In this document: positions 7,465-14,809 of the stretch, in pieces | Numbering within the stretch: the stretch's first letter is position 1 | How the letters are laid out: every line of letters starts with the position of its first letter | DNA from: a virus | Reading direction: 5' to 3' (one strand) | DNA: 28,681 bases | Virus record (IMG/VR): IMGVR_UViG_3300044712_000561 | Coordinates: 1-28,681 of that record | The notes under the pieces: model-generated | What the model was told of the DNA's origin: nothing | Database searches by the model: none | The model's input: only the letters and a program-made list of their open reading frames with translations | Position numbers and translations under genes: made by a program

Positions 7465-7929
7465 TTATTCAATCCATGCAACGCACGCAGACGTTGAACA
7501 CTTCGCCCAAATATGACCGTTGAATCCTGAGTGCCTCACCATCAGTTCCCCGCTTTCGCAGACCGGACATTTCACTTTGCCCTGCCAGTCTTTTCCTTTT
7601 TGCTCCTTGCGAATATGTGCGACAGCGCCAAGAGCTTTTTCCATGCGCTCGAAATGCCGCTTCCATTCACGCTCATGCACGTCGCTTTCCCGCTCAGTGG
7701 GCCAACGGAGTTGCGTGCATTCCATCAGCGGTTCGCCACGTCTCTCGGATTCTTCGTGATGGCTCTTAATGCAAGGCAACCGCAATGCGCTTCCGGTCAA
7801 TCCAAGCTCATCCACCTTTACAAGTTCATCATAACAGATTCCAGCCTTGCACTTCTCACCGCGTTGCAATCCCGCTTTCCTCTGGTAATGCACGCACCAT
7901 TGCTGATGCTGCTCTTTTATGGTTTTCAT
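7465..7929 (-). CDS. Cys-rich protein with C-terminal zinc ribbon
   Basis: ATG 7929 is chosen for its GAAAGGAAG site; an in-frame upstream start at 7974 lies in the preceding gene. The 154-residue protein has an N-terminal Cys/His group (Cys12, Cys27, Cys32) and a C-terminal ribbon with Cys121, Cys124, Cys144 and Cys149 (CPVC...CSTSAC), similar in layout to topoisomerase-type zinc ribbons. It likely binds zinc and possibly nucleic acid. Function is unknown. Confidence 0.7.
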   Translation of the reverse strand: MKTIKEQHQQWCVHYQRKAGLQRGEKCKAGICYDELVKVDELGLTGSALRLPCIKSHHEESERRGEPLMECTQLRWPTERESDVHEREWKRHFERMEKALGAVAHIRKEQKGKDWQGKVKCPVCESGELMVRHSGFNGHIWAKCSTSACVAWIE

Positions 7930-7939
7930 TTCTTCCTTT

Positions 7940-8512
7940 CTACTTCGGACTCCTATCCACCTTGTTCCACTCACCCGCCTGACACAACAACCCGGCTTCC
8001 CGCGCTGCCTGCGGGTGCAAATGCTTCCATCTGCGATTATTCACAATCGCTGATATCATCGTCTTTCCCACTCCAAACTCTTCCGCAAGTCTCAACCCGC
8101 TATTCAACGGATGCCTAGGCGTATAACGCGCTCTGATTTCTTTTACCTTATCGTCCGTCAAAACGGCGTTGTATCGCTGTTCCCCAAACTCTCTGTGCGC
8201 CCTTCCTTTCTTTATTGAGTCCTGCGCGTTGTCTTTGTTCGTTCCAAGAAATAGATGCGCTGGATTGACGCATTTCGTGTTGTCGCACTTATGGCACACC
8301 AGCATTCCGTCCGGTATCTTGAAACCATGACGCAACTCAAAAGCCATCCTATGGGACTTGAAGCGCCTACCGTCGAACCAGCAAACCCCGTATTGATTTA
8401 ACTTTCCGTGACCATGCAATCCTCCTAGCCACTCCCAACATTCCCCATATTCTCGGATTGCGACTCGCTCCCAAAAATGCCTTACGAAGTCGTCCCATGA
8501 TAATCTTCTCAT
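7940..8512 (-). CDS. Free-standing HNH endonuclease with helix-turn-helix tail
   Basis: The 190-residue protein has the HNH_3-type core: CWEWLGG, then YGVCWFDGRRFKSHRMAFEL, then CHKCDNTKCVNPAHL (residues 73-87) with Cys73, Cys76, Cys81 and His86, followed by GTNKDNAQDSIKKGR. From residue 115, LTDDKVKEIR and GVGKTMISAIVNNRRWKHL form a DNA-recognition helix-turn-helix as in homing endonucleases. The last 25 residues (HPQAAREAGLL...) match the tail of the next HNH gene upstream. It overlaps that gene by ATGA. It probably acts as a selfish homing nuclease. Confidence 0.92.
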   Translation of the reverse strand: MRRLSWDDFVRHFWERVAIREYGECWEWLGGLHGHGKLNQYGVCWFDGRRFKSHRMAFELRHGFKIPDGMLVCHKCDNTKCVNPAHLFLGTNKDNAQDSIKKGRAHREFGEQRYNAVLTDDKVKEIRARYTPRHPLNSGLRLAEEFGVGKTMISAIVNNRRWKHLHPQAAREAGLLCQAGEWNKVDRSPK

Positions 8513-8820
8513 GCTTTACCTTTCGCTAATTCGGTTTTGTTCCATTGTCCAAACGGAGCAAGCAGTCCACATTCTCTCGCCGCTTGAGGATGTTCGTGCG
8601 CGAACTGATGGCACTTCTTGCAAAGCGCAATCCATCCAGGTTTCCAATTCAGAAGCGGTCCAAGCCTTCCAAACTTGTGATGTACCTCTGTCGCTTTGCT
8701 CCTGCGGCATCCCTCGCATTGGCTGTTTGAGATGAGCCATGCCTTGCTTTCCTTGCGATAGGTGTCGAAAGCGGGACGGCGTTGTTTGCTGACTCGGTTC
8801 ACAATTTTGCCTTTGCCCAT
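8509..8820 (-). CDS. Small HNH endonuclease
   Basis: The 103-residue protein has CEGC (Cys35, Cys38), the catalytic-type EVHHKFGR (His47, His48), LNWKPGWIALC and CKKCHQFAHEHP (Cys67, Cys70, His71, His75), a complete compact HNH domain. The tail HPQAARECGLLAPFGQWNK is shared with the neighbouring larger HNH protein. The protein could be a processing nuclease or a homing-type enzyme. Head-on similarity with other phage HNH proteins is by motif only. Confidence 0.88.
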   Translation of the reverse strand: MGKGKIVNRVSKQRRPAFDTYRKESKAWLISNSQCEGCRRSKATEVHHKFGRLGPLLNWKPGWIALCKKCHQFAHEHPQAARECGLLAPFGQWNKTELAKGKA

Positions 8821-9146
8821 AGCTTGCTGACTTTCTCCTTCGTTTTGTTCACGGCGTCCGCGTTGGCGATGTCGCGCAACTGCGGCAGAATCTTGTTATC
8901 GAGCAACCAATCACGCGCTTCCATGATGTGCGCGCAACGGTAGCGGTTTCCGGCAGGAGCGCCCGCGCTCAATCTCGGCCCGAGGTTGAACGCGAAATGC
9001 TCACAGCCGCATTGACCGTTGAAATGGAAATTCTCCAAGTCAACGAGGTATTTACGAGAAGGGTTGCTCCGGCTCTGAACGTAGAACCGGAGCAACTCGC
9101 CTTCAATCGGCTCAACTTTCGGGCTGAGTCGGATTGGTTTCTTCAT
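8799..9146 (-). CDS. SWIM-type zinc-finger-like protein
   Basis: Residues 31-48 (RKYLVDLENFHFNGQCGC) followed by RCAHI give the pattern Cys46-x-Cys48...Cys71-x-His73, the CxC...CxH signature of SWIM zinc fingers, which mediate protein or DNA contacts. The insert between the pairs (22 residues) is longer than in many SWIM domains. The C-terminus is a basic helix. It overlaps the HNH gene downstream by 22 bases and the upstream gene by 35. The role is unknown; a partner-binding function is inferred. Confidence 0.7.
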   Translation of the reverse strand: MKKPIRLSPKVEPIEGELLRFYVQSRSNPSRKYLVDLENFHFNGQCGCEHFAFNLGPRLSAGAPAGNRYRCAHIMEARDWLLDNKILPQLRDIANADAVNKTKEKVSKLWAKAKL

Positions 9147-9363
9147 TTGATTTTCCAGAGAACTCGTCGCAAGTCCCCATTTTCTTCACAGCAAATCCAC
9201 CGATTTCGCAACGGAGGTTAAACTCCTTTGGAAACCTCTTTCCATGCAGGTCTTCGTTGTGAAATCCACTATCGAACTTGAATGAAGCACAATTCCTACA
9301 GACTTGCAGAACAGCTTTGCTGACGTATCCCTGCCTCGCTTTGGCTTCTGATTGCTTGCTCAT
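9112..9363 (-). CDS. Small putative zinc-binding protein
   Basis: The 83-residue protein has four cysteines spaced as two pairs: CRNCASFKF (Cys22, Cys25) and, later, RCEIGGFAV and GTCDEF. This fits a single zinc-binding site. It is hydrophilic with no membrane segment. Its 3' end overlaps the SWIM-like gene by 35 bases, an unusually long overlap for this operon. No family name can be given. Confidence 0.65.
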   Translation of the reverse strand: MSKQSEAKARQGYVSKAVLQVCRNCASFKFDSGFHNEDLHGKRFPKEFNLRCEIGGFAVKKMGTCDEFSGKSNEETNPTQPES

Positions 9364-9366
9364 GCG

Positions 9367-9909
9367 TCAGAATCCCCGCGTGTTCGCCGATGTCGGGGCA
9401 GGAACGACTGTTGGCGCTTTCTTCACCCGCACCGATGCCGCAGCGTCCTTCGAGTGGTAAGCCACCGCGTTCAAGCCTTCCATTGCGCCGTCTGCGATCG
9501 CTTTCGCAATTACCAGCGTTCCGGCTTGAGTGACTGGGCTGTAAAACAGCAAGGTCAACGAGTCGTAAACCAGCATCGCACCGCTCACGGTCTGGACGAT
9601 CTTCTTGTCGATCGGGAGCGCGGCCACGATGCCGGCAACCTGCCCGCCAGTTAGGCTTCCAGACTCGATGCCGGTGTTCAACGCTTCGACGCTTTTTCTG
9701 ATGAGTTCAGCGTGTTGCGGGTTGGCGATGATGTCGGCAATCACGCCAGCCCGCACGGTCACCTTTGTGATCTCTGCGACGCGCACGATGTTGCTCATCG
9801 TCACTGCCTGCTGTTCCGGTGTCTGCGGCGTGGTCTTGCACGCCGTCAGGACGAAGAATGCCGCGCCAATCAGCGCGACTGCCATGATTGTCGTTTTCCA
9901 ATGTTTCAC
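9367..9909 (-). CDS. Phage lipoprotein of unknown function
   Basis: The N-terminus has Lys/Trp/Lys charge, a hydrophobic core (TIMAVALIGAAFFVL, residues 7-21) and the lipobox LTAC (21-24), so signal peptidase II should process it at Cys24. The mature part, about 157 residues, is Ala/Val-rich and helical with no catalytic motif, and ends in a Pro-rich stretch. Phage lipoproteins of this kind can act in superinfection exclusion or lysis, but nothing here decides. The gene upstream encodes a one-span membrane protein and overlaps it by ATGA. Confidence 0.75.
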   Translation of the reverse strand: MKHWKTTIMAVALIGAAFFVLTACKTTPQTPEQQAVTMSNIVRVAEITKVTVRAGVIADIIANPQHAELIRKSVEALNTGIESGSLTGGQVAGIVAALPIDKKIVQTVSGAMLVYDSLTLLFYSPVTQAGTLVIAKAIADGAMEGLNAVAYHSKDAAASVRVKKAPTVVPAPTSANTRGF

Positions 9910-10106
9910 TGTCTGCCTTTCGTTGATGGTTGACTGAACGGGTTTCGTTTATCTCCGCGAGGCACCCGGTAGAACCTCTGCGGACGATTGAACTGCGCGA
10001 TATGCGAACCGATGCCGTTAAAGCGATTATGTTCCGCACGCGCTGCCAAGATTGTCATCGCCCACGCGAACGTGAACGCCGCGATGAACACAGCCAACAT
10101 ACTCAT
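9906..10106 (-). CDS. Small one-span membrane protein
   Basis: Starting at ATG 10106 after an AAAGGGGG site, the 66-residue protein has one N-terminal hydrophobic helix (MLAVFIAAFTFAWAMTILAA, residues 3-22) and a basic C-terminal tail. It overlaps the lipoprotein gene by ATGA and the upstream gene by ATGA. The pair could form a membrane complex, for instance in lysis or exclusion, but this rests only on adjacency. Confidence 0.65.
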   Translation of the reverse strand: MSMLAVFIAAFTFAWAMTILAARAEHNRFNGIGSHIAQFNRPQRFYRVPRGDKRNPFSQPSTKGRQ

Positions 10107-10387
10107 GCCGCCCCCTTTCTGGCCGTTTCCTTTGGTGGAAGCTCTTTGCAGTAAGCATAGCCCGATTTTCGGTAACAACTTGGGACTTTAACCTTCCGAT
10201 AGGCGCTGCGAATATTCATCGGACAGCTTGTGCTGATTTCATAACGTGTCACCAATTCTGCCGATGCCAAAGACCAGCAATTCTTGGATGTTACCGGCGC
10301 ATCAACTCCGGGTCTCTCGCAAGTGCCGGGGTGGTTGTATCGGTCGTTATAGCAACCGAGACAGTAATTTGATGTTTTCATACTCAT
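10103..10387 (-). CDS. Cys-rich small protein
   Basis: The 94-residue protein contains CLGC near the start (Cys9, Cys12) and further cysteines at about 23, 37, 55, 71 and 80, suggesting one or two zinc sites. The fold is not recognised. Its C-terminus is basic (PPKETARKGAA). It is coupled by ATGA at both ends. Confidence 0.65.
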   Translation of the reverse strand: MSMKTSNYCLGCYNDRYNHPGTCERPGVDAPVTSKNCWSLASAELVTRYEISTSCPMNIRSAYRKVKVPSCYRKSGYAYCKELPPKETARKGAA

Positions 10388-10731
10388 GCCGGTTGCGCTC
10401 CTTTCTTCTTTCGCGTCTTGCTCTCATCAGCGGACTCAACCTTGGGAGCCTCGCCGTCCTCCGGCTTGTCCAGCCCGAGCGTCGGCTGCGTGTCATCCTC
10501 AAGCTCGCAGTCGGTGCTGTCCTTAACCGTCGTCGGCGCAATCTTGAACTTAACCTTAATGACAGCGGGCTTGACGCTGCGGTCGATGATAGCGGTAAAC
10601 GTCACGCTCCCTTTGTCGAAGTTCGCCGCGCTCTGCGTGTTGATATCAACAATGTGCCGCTCCGTCAGCATTTGAACCTGTGCGGCGATGGTTTCAATGA
10701 TCTGCCGGTTTTGTCTTTCGAGTTTGCTCAC
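10384..10731 (-). CDS. Hypothetical protein with acidic C-terminal linker
   Basis: GTG 10731 is chosen because AAAGGGA lies just upstream; a longer frame reaches 10815 without a site. The 115-residue protein begins with a helix (KLERQNRQIIETIAAQVQML), has a beta-rich middle (GSVTFTAIIDRSVKPAVIKVKFKI written in two strands) and ends in an acidic then basic tail (LEDDTQP...KTRKKKGAQPA). No family is recognised. It directly follows the DnaB gene in the operon. Confidence 0.65.
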   Translation of the reverse strand: MSKLERQNRQIIETIAAQVQMLTERHIVDINTQSAANFDKGSVTFTAIIDRSVKPAVIKVKFKIAPTTVKDSTDCELEDDTQPTLGLDKPEDGEAPKVESADESKTRKKKGAQPA

Positions 10732-10768
10732 TTCATTCCCTTTCTTTGGTTGATGGTTTAACTGCAAT

Positions 10769-12133
10769 TCAATGTTCGTTCTGCGGCATGTCTTTGTCCT
10801 CGATTTTCGCCGCACTCTCGAATCGAGTCCACTTCTTCAAAAACACCATTTCAATCTTGCCAACTGCTCCGTTCCGCGCCTTCGCCCTCAACAACTCGCA
10901 GCGCCGTTGCGGTTCACACTCATCGTCGTCGGGGAAGTGGATGAACCAAACCTCATCCGCGTCCTGCTCAATCGCCCCCGACTCGCGGAGGTCTGATAAA
11001 CGCGGCTTACCCTTACGCTGTTCAACGTCCCGGCTCAACTGGCTCAAGACGATGACCGGGATGTTCAATTCGCGGGCGATGCGCTTCACCCCGTTGCTGA
11101 TGTCCGTGACCGTCTCTCGCAACGAATCCCGCCGTTGACTGCCTTGAACGAGTTGCAGGTAGTCGATGACGAGTAGGTGAATTCCTTTCTGCTGCTTCAA
11201 TCGGCGTGCCAGAGCTTGCAGCTTTCCAATCGTCGCACCGGGACAATCGACGATATGAATCGGCAACCAACTCAAGCTGCCGTGCGCGTTAGCAATAGCG
11301 AAGCTGACTTCCGCTTTCTCTTCCGGATTCATGCGTCTGACAGCCCGCAGCGAGGTCTTGGCGCGGGACAGCAGCATCCGCATGGTCAAGCTCTCATCAC
11401 TCATCTCCAAGCTGAACACGCCGACAGGATGACCGGCCTTAGCAGCGTTCTCTGCAATGTTCATCGCAAGCGAGGTTTTACCCTGCGACGGGCGGGCAGC
11501 AATGACAATCATCTCGCCACCCTGCAACCCGTCCGTCGCATCGTCGAGGTCAAGGTAGCCGGTGGTGATTCCAAGGATGCCGTCCTTTGCCGCTGACTCT
11601 TCCAGCTTCGCTGCCGCCTTGTTCAACAACACGGAGAACTCACTGCCGTCCTTTCCTGAATGAACACGGACAGCGAGAGCGTCCCGCTCGAAATCCTCAA
11701 CAAGCTTGTGCGCTGGCTCTGTCGTCTCGAATGCCTTGCTGACGTATTCAGTGCAAATCGTTATCAACCGGCGTAACGATGCTTTCTCTTTGAGGATTCC
11801 GAGATAATAGCTGATATGCGTGGCGCACGGCACAGCGTCTGTGAGACTGGACAAGTAGGCAAGCCCACCGACTGAATCCAGTTGCTTCGCGTCCCGCAGC
11901 TTTTGAACAAGCGCAATCAAATCCACTTGCTTCCCGTCCTCGCTCATCGAAGTGATAGCTTCGTAGATGGTGCGGTGTCTTAGGTCGTAGAACGCTTCCG
12001 AGCCTCCCGGCAGTTCCGTCACGCACAACGGCATATTCTCTCGCGAGTCGAGCAACAGGCACCCGAGAACTCCCTGCTCTGCTTCGTGCGAATGCGGCGG
12101 AAGGCGGTCAAGATGGTGGATTCGTTTCGGCAT
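10769..12133 (-). CDS. dnaB: Replicative DNA helicase, DnaB family
   Basis: The 454-residue protein has a DnaB N-terminal domain (HSHEAEQGVLGCLLLD onward) and a RecA-like C-terminal domain. Walker A is ARPSQGKT (residues 213-220), the SLEMSDE motif is at 241-247 and Walker B is LLVIDYLQLV (320-329). A downstream LSQLSRDVEQRKGKPRLSDL matches the conserved DnaB region with the arginine finger. It unwinds DNA at the fork as a hexamer. ATG 12133 is chosen for its AAAAAGGA site. It lies downstream of the replisome-organizer-like gene in the same operon. Confidence 0.96.
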   Translation of the reverse strand: MPKRIHHLDRLPPHSHEAEQGVLGCLLLDSRENMPLCVTELPGGSEAFYDLRHRTIYEAITSMSEDGKQVDLIALVQKLRDAKQLDSVGGLAYLSSLTDAVPCATHISYYLGILKEKASLRRLITICTEYVSKAFETTEPAHKLVEDFERDALAVRVHSGKDGSEFSVLLNKAAAKLEESAAKDGILGITTGYLDLDDATDGLQGGEMIVIAARPSQGKTSLAMNIAENAAKAGHPVGVFSLEMSDESLTMRMLLSRAKTSLRAVRRMNPEEKAEVSFAIANAHGSLSWLPIHIVDCPGATIGKLQALARRLKQQKGIHLLVIDYLQLVQGSQRRDSLRETVTDISNGVKRIARELNIPVIVLSQLSRDVEQRKGKPRLSDLRESGAIEQDADEVWFIHFPDDDECEPQRRCELLRAKARNGAVGKIEMVFLKKWTRFESAAKIEDKDMPQNEH

Positions 12134-12371
12134 TTGGTTTTCCTTTTTCGAGTTCTTCAATCATGGCGTCAGCAATAGCACAACAGTATTGAACATCATC
12201 CCTTGTCGCGAATGTTGTCGCATGCGTCTTGTTAGCCATGAACCCACTCAACGCCATCCCCGCGAACCAAGCACGCAGAGACATGCCTAATTCTCGGTCA
12301 AAATACAAATTGCCTTGAATCGCCGCCTGCAACGGAAATGCTGAACCGCCGTCATTTTTCACTTTGCTCAT
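12108..12371 (-). CDS. Conserved small phage protein (GMSLR...WFAG family)
   Basis: The 87-residue protein has the recurring phage pattern GGSAFP...GMSLRAWFAGMALSG, followed by a C-terminal YCCAIADAMIEELEKG helix. Many phages encode this small family near replication genes; the function is not established. ATG 12371 has GGAGAAAGGAAC upstream, one of the strongest sites in the window. The 3' end overlaps the DnaB start by 26 bases. Confidence 0.78.
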   Translation of the reverse strand: MSKVKNDGGSAFPLQAAIQGNLYFDRELGMSLRAWFAGMALSGFMANKTHATTFATRDDVQYCCAIADAMIEELEKGKPNAETNPPS

Positions 12372-12594
12372 TTTGTTCCTTTCTCCTGTTCCAATTCTCA
12401 ATCGCACACTCCACCACGGCGCAAGCAATCGTCGCCCCGCATTGGAGACACTCCACCTTCGCCACGTCCCAACGGCAGATTGGCGAAACAACTTTTGCCG
12501 CTGTCCCGCAGAACGGGCAGTGCTTGACTCGCGGATCAACCGTTTCATCGGCTGTCCGCAGTTCGGGGAAGGATGGAAATCGTGGGTCGCTCAT
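12352..12594 (-). CDS. Lar-like restriction alleviation family protein
   Basis: The 80-residue protein has CPFCG (Cys26, Cys29), then VECLQCGA (Cys49, Cys52) and AIENWNRR (64-71). This is the Lar-family layout: two CxxC pairs and a C-terminal A-x-x-x-W-N-x-R helix. Lar proteins moderate host type I restriction, although many phage homologues are untested. ATG 12594 overlaps the stop of the preceding membrane-protein gene by ATGA. Confidence 0.8.
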   Translation of the reverse strand: MSDPRFPSFPELRTADETVDPRVKHCPFCGTAAKVVSPICRWDVAKVECLQCGATIACAVVECAIENWNRRKEQNEQSEK

Positions 12595-12746
12595 TTTCGT
12601 TCTCCAATCCACAAAATCACCACCGCAGAGATCGCGTGCATGATTACCATTGCGCCGAAAAAATAGTGAACCCAAACGCTTGTCTGCTGGTTGAACACGA
12701 TGAAACTGAGAAGCCCTTTGATTGCGTTGATGTCGAATTTGCTCAT
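12591..12746 (-). CDS. Very small membrane protein (51 aa)
   Basis: ATG 12746 follows a GGAAGGAAC site and overlaps the preceding stop by ATGA; the stop overlaps the Lar-like start by ATGA. Residues 9-47 are largely hydrophobic (GLLSFIVF, then VHYFFGAMVIMHAISAVVIL), giving one or two membrane helices with a short basic C-terminus (GERK). Its coupled position and clean membrane pattern support it despite its size. Function is unknown. Confidence 0.65.
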   Translation of the reverse strand: MSKFDINAIKGLLSFIVFNQQTSVWVHYFFGAMVIMHAISAVVILWIGERK

Positions 12747-13051
12747 GTTCCTTCCTCCCATTTTCCAAGCGTTCGCAGGAAGGCTTCGGCACGTTGTGAG
12801 GCGGTGGCGGTGACATGCTGGAATGACCCATCGTAAGACCGCCCAAGTTCAGCGGCGTATCTGTTTCGTTGGCTTGCATCCAGCACCTTCTCCGCTTCGT
12901 GCATCGCGTTTAGGTCGGAGAGGTAGTCAGGAAGCATTCGCACGTATGGCGAATTTGGTTCGCGTCCGAATGGGGTTTTGGTTGCATCAAGGAAGCAGTT
13001 TTTCCACCCACACGCCTCCGCTATTTTGATGCGTTGTAATTCAGGTTTCAT
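12743..13051 (-). CDS. Phage ABA-sandwich domain protein
   Basis: The 102-residue protein matches the phage ABA-sandwich pattern: MKPELQRIKIAEACGW at the N-terminus, DYLSDLNAMHEAEKVL in the middle and ATASQRAEAFLRTLGKW near the end. The family is common in phages beside replication or metabolic genes and has no assigned activity. A weak GGAAAC precedes the start, which overlaps the stop of the HNH gene by ATGA. A 21-codon frame upstream of the HNH gene resembles this N-terminus. Confidence 0.85.
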   Translation of the reverse strand: MKPELQRIKIAEACGWKNCFLDATKTPFGREPNSPYVRMLPDYLSDLNAMHEAEKVLDASQRNRYAAELGRSYDGSFQHVTATASQRAEAFLRTLGKWEEGT

Positions 13052-13515
13052 ATATGTTTCCAGTTTGTTCGGTTTATTACTCTCTGAGCGGTTGAAAATG
13101 AGCATCCAAAATGCTCCGCAATTTCAGTTAGCGATGTGATTCCGTTTTTATACATATTTCTCATCGCAACAACTTTGGTATCTGTAAGCACAGCCCTGCC
13201 ATGAGCTTCCCCTCTATCGGGTTTGCATCTTCCTTTTTTCACCATATCCATCATGTTATCGCTTCTGGTTCCGCTGAATATGTGACCGGGATTGCAACAC
13301 GCAGGATTGTCGCATGAGTGGCAGGCTTGGTCTGGCCAGATTCCGTTTCGCAGAAAAAAAGCCACCCTAGGTGCTCGAATTGTTTTCCCGTCTATTCGGA
13401 ATTGACCGTATCCGTTTTCATCTTTTGCACCGCGCCACAGCCAGCAGCGCAGGCTTTCTTTAACCTCAACCATGCTCCAAAACCGCTCATGTATCTGTGA
13501 TGATCTATTATTCAT
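13048..13515 (-). CDS. Free-standing HNH homing-type endonuclease
   Basis: The 155-residue protein shares its layout with the 7940-8512 HNH gene: CWLWRGA, YGQFRIDGK, then CHSCDNPACCNPGHIF (residues 65-80), GTRSDNMMDMVKKGR, and a C-terminal LTDTKVVAMRNMY plus CSFSTAQRVINRTNWKHI helix-turn-helix. It sits between a 21-codon fragment and the ABA-sandwich gene with ATGA overlaps on both sides, so it did not break operon translation. Its AT content looks higher than that of its neighbours. Probably a recent homing insertion. Confidence 0.9.
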   Translation of the reverse strand: MNNRSSQIHERFWSMVEVKESLRCWLWRGAKDENGYGQFRIDGKTIRAPRVAFFLRNGIWPDQACHSCDNPACCNPGHIFSGTRSDNMMDMVKKGRCKPDRGEAHGRAVLTDTKVVAMRNMYKNGITSLTEIAEHFGCSFSTAQRVINRTNWKHI

Positions 13516-13577
13516 TTCAAGAGCATAGCATCAATGAATAGCTTGTAAATCGCTATCCGTTGTTTTTCTGGTGTCAT
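13512..13577 (-). pseudogene. 21-codon frame resembling the ABA-sandwich N-terminus
   Basis: ATG 13577 overlaps the stop of the replication gene by ATGA, and the TGA overlaps the HNH start. The peptide begins MTPEKQRIAI, which matches MKPELQRIKI of the complete ABA-sandwich protein at 7 of 10 positions, then diverges to YKLFIDAMLLK and stops. The simplest reading is that the HNH gene entered an ABA-type gene or an N-terminal duplicate and left this stub, which still couples translation. It could also be a genuine micropeptide. Confidence 0.5.
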
Positions 13578-14215
13578 ACTTTCTCTCCCATCTGCATCAG
13601 CTTCAATTCACAAACACTGATGTCGTTCTTGAGTGTTCGCTGCCTCTCTTTTTGCTGCTCAGAAGCGCCGTATTTCATGTCCTCCCGCAGCTTGTCAGAC
13701 TCGGCGCGGAGTTGCTTGAGGTTGTCGCGGAAGAGTTGAACCCGCGAACGGTCAAATTGTCCTCCGCGATTATCATACCGCCCTTCCATCACGCGCTCGA
13801 CGTTGCCCGGTCTGAGGAACCAATCGACGTTCGCTTTCCATTGCTGGTCATTCTGGCCAACCGCGAAGTCGCTCCGTTCAAGTCGCGCAATCGCCTCGCG
13901 CCAATGCGCTTTGAAGAAGTCCGATTGCAGCCGTGATTTGAGCGAGCGCAACCGCGTGGCATCGAACTCCACGCACGGCGAGAGTTTGCCGCTGGCATTC
14001 CATGCTTTGCCAACTTCCTTCGCTTCATCGTAGAGCGATGGGCCTTTCGGCTTGGTCGCCTTGGGTGCCCAACGCTTCACGAGCTCACCTTGCAAGGCGA
14101 AGTCAGATTCTTGCTCGATTGCGACAACTTTGCACATCGCCCACTGCTCAAGATAGCTCGCCAACCAATCAGCGGTTGTGCCATTTTCCACTTCAATCGT
14201 TACGTTGAATTTCAT
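13574..14215 (-). CDS. Phage replisome-organizer-like protein
   Basis: The central part of this 213-residue protein reads WREAIARLERSDFAVGQ, WKANVDWFLRPGNVERVMEGRY (residues about 126-147). This is the W-x-A-N-x-D-W-F-L-R-P...E-G-x-Y module at the C-terminus of many phage replication/DnaT-like proteins that recruit helicase. The last 60 residues form a charged coiled coil (LFRDNLKQLRAESDKLRED). The N-terminus is a short beta segment of unknown kind. CGAAAGGAAC precedes the ATG. DnaB lies six genes downstream. Helicase loading is inferred. Confidence 0.65.
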   Translation of the reverse strand: MKFNVTIEVENGTTADWLASYLEQWAMCKVVAIEQESDFALQGELVKRWAPKATKPKGPSLYDEAKEVGKAWNASGKLSPCVEFDATRLRSLKSRLQSDFFKAHWREAIARLERSDFAVGQNDQQWKANVDWFLRPGNVERVMEGRYDNRGGQFDRSRVQLFRDNLKQLRAESDKLREDMKYGASEQQKERQRTLKNDISVCELKLMQMGEKV

Positions 14216-14234
14216 CGTTTGTTCCTTTCGTTGA

Positions 14235-14354
14235 ATTTAATTGCCCGCCGCGAGAGTCCGGCCCCTGTCCGGCAGGATGTTGCTCTCTCGCGCTTCGTCC
14301 GCGTCGACTAGCGACTTATCGAACTCAGCCAGCACAGGCACGGGCAAATTAAAT
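14235..14354 (-). ncRNA. Folded 5' leader of the replication gene
   Basis: ATTTAATTGCCCG (14235-14247) pairs with CGGGCAAATTAAAT (14341-14354) with one bulged base. Within it CGCGAGAG (14249-14256) pairs with CTCTCGCG (14285-14292), and shorter CCGG/CCTG hairpins lie inside that. The element ends 19 bases before the ATG of the 213-residue protein, so on the minus strand it would be a structured leader. It may control translation or be a processing site. No named family is recognised. Confidence 0.45.
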
Positions 14355-14386
14355 CCTCATCCACCGGGTTAAGTTAATTGTGTCGA

Positions 14387-14515
14387 TTACCTCAACATGC
14401 GCAGGCTTTCCGATCCTGCGGATTGGTGGATGAGAAAATGGTCGGACGGCTCAGGTCGCTTGAAATCGTCTGAAGTGGCCTTGAATGCAAGGTCAATCGC
14501 ACCATTTGATTTCAC
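14387..14515 (-). CDS. Possible 42-aa protein in the intergenic stretch
   Basis: A GTG-initiated frame encodes a peptide starting MKSNGAIDLAFKATSDDF and ending ESLRMLR. Its composition looks protein-like, but it lacks a good Shine-Dalgarno, and a 73-codon frame overlaps it on the other strand. Apart from this and the leader at 14235-14354, I see no gene between 14216 and 14793. Confidence 0.25.
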   Translation of the reverse strand: MKSNGAIDLAFKATSDDFKRPEPSDHFLIHQSAGSESLRMLR

Positions 14516-14793
14516 CCTCAATGACCGCCCGATAAATTATCACGACAGAGAACATGGTCAGCTAGGATTTACTCTGTCGCTATCCCTTGGCGAGAAATGT
14601 TCCTTTGCTTTCACCTGATAAGCTACTCGCATGGCTGACTCTAAAATTGAATCTCCCCTACAGTTTGACGCTGCTCTGTCACGATGACAGCGGCAAGTGC
14701 CATGCCGGGGGAGAAAATGGACAGGCGGACAGCAGTTGCAGATTGCTTGTCCTTCGCTCTCTGCAAAGGCAATTTCTGTCTCGCCTGAATTGG

Positions 14794-14809
14794 TGGACGC
14801 GGCGGGAAT
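14794..14809 (-). repeat. Orphan copy of the tmRNA 3' end
   Basis: This 16-bp sequence, ATTCCCGCCGCGTCCA on the minus strand, is identical to the last 16 bases of the tmRNA at 15307-15322. Here it is followed by CCA, so the reading is ...CGTCCACCA, a complete tRNA-like 3' terminus with no gene body upstream. The HNH stop codon overlaps its first base. Confidence 0.85.
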
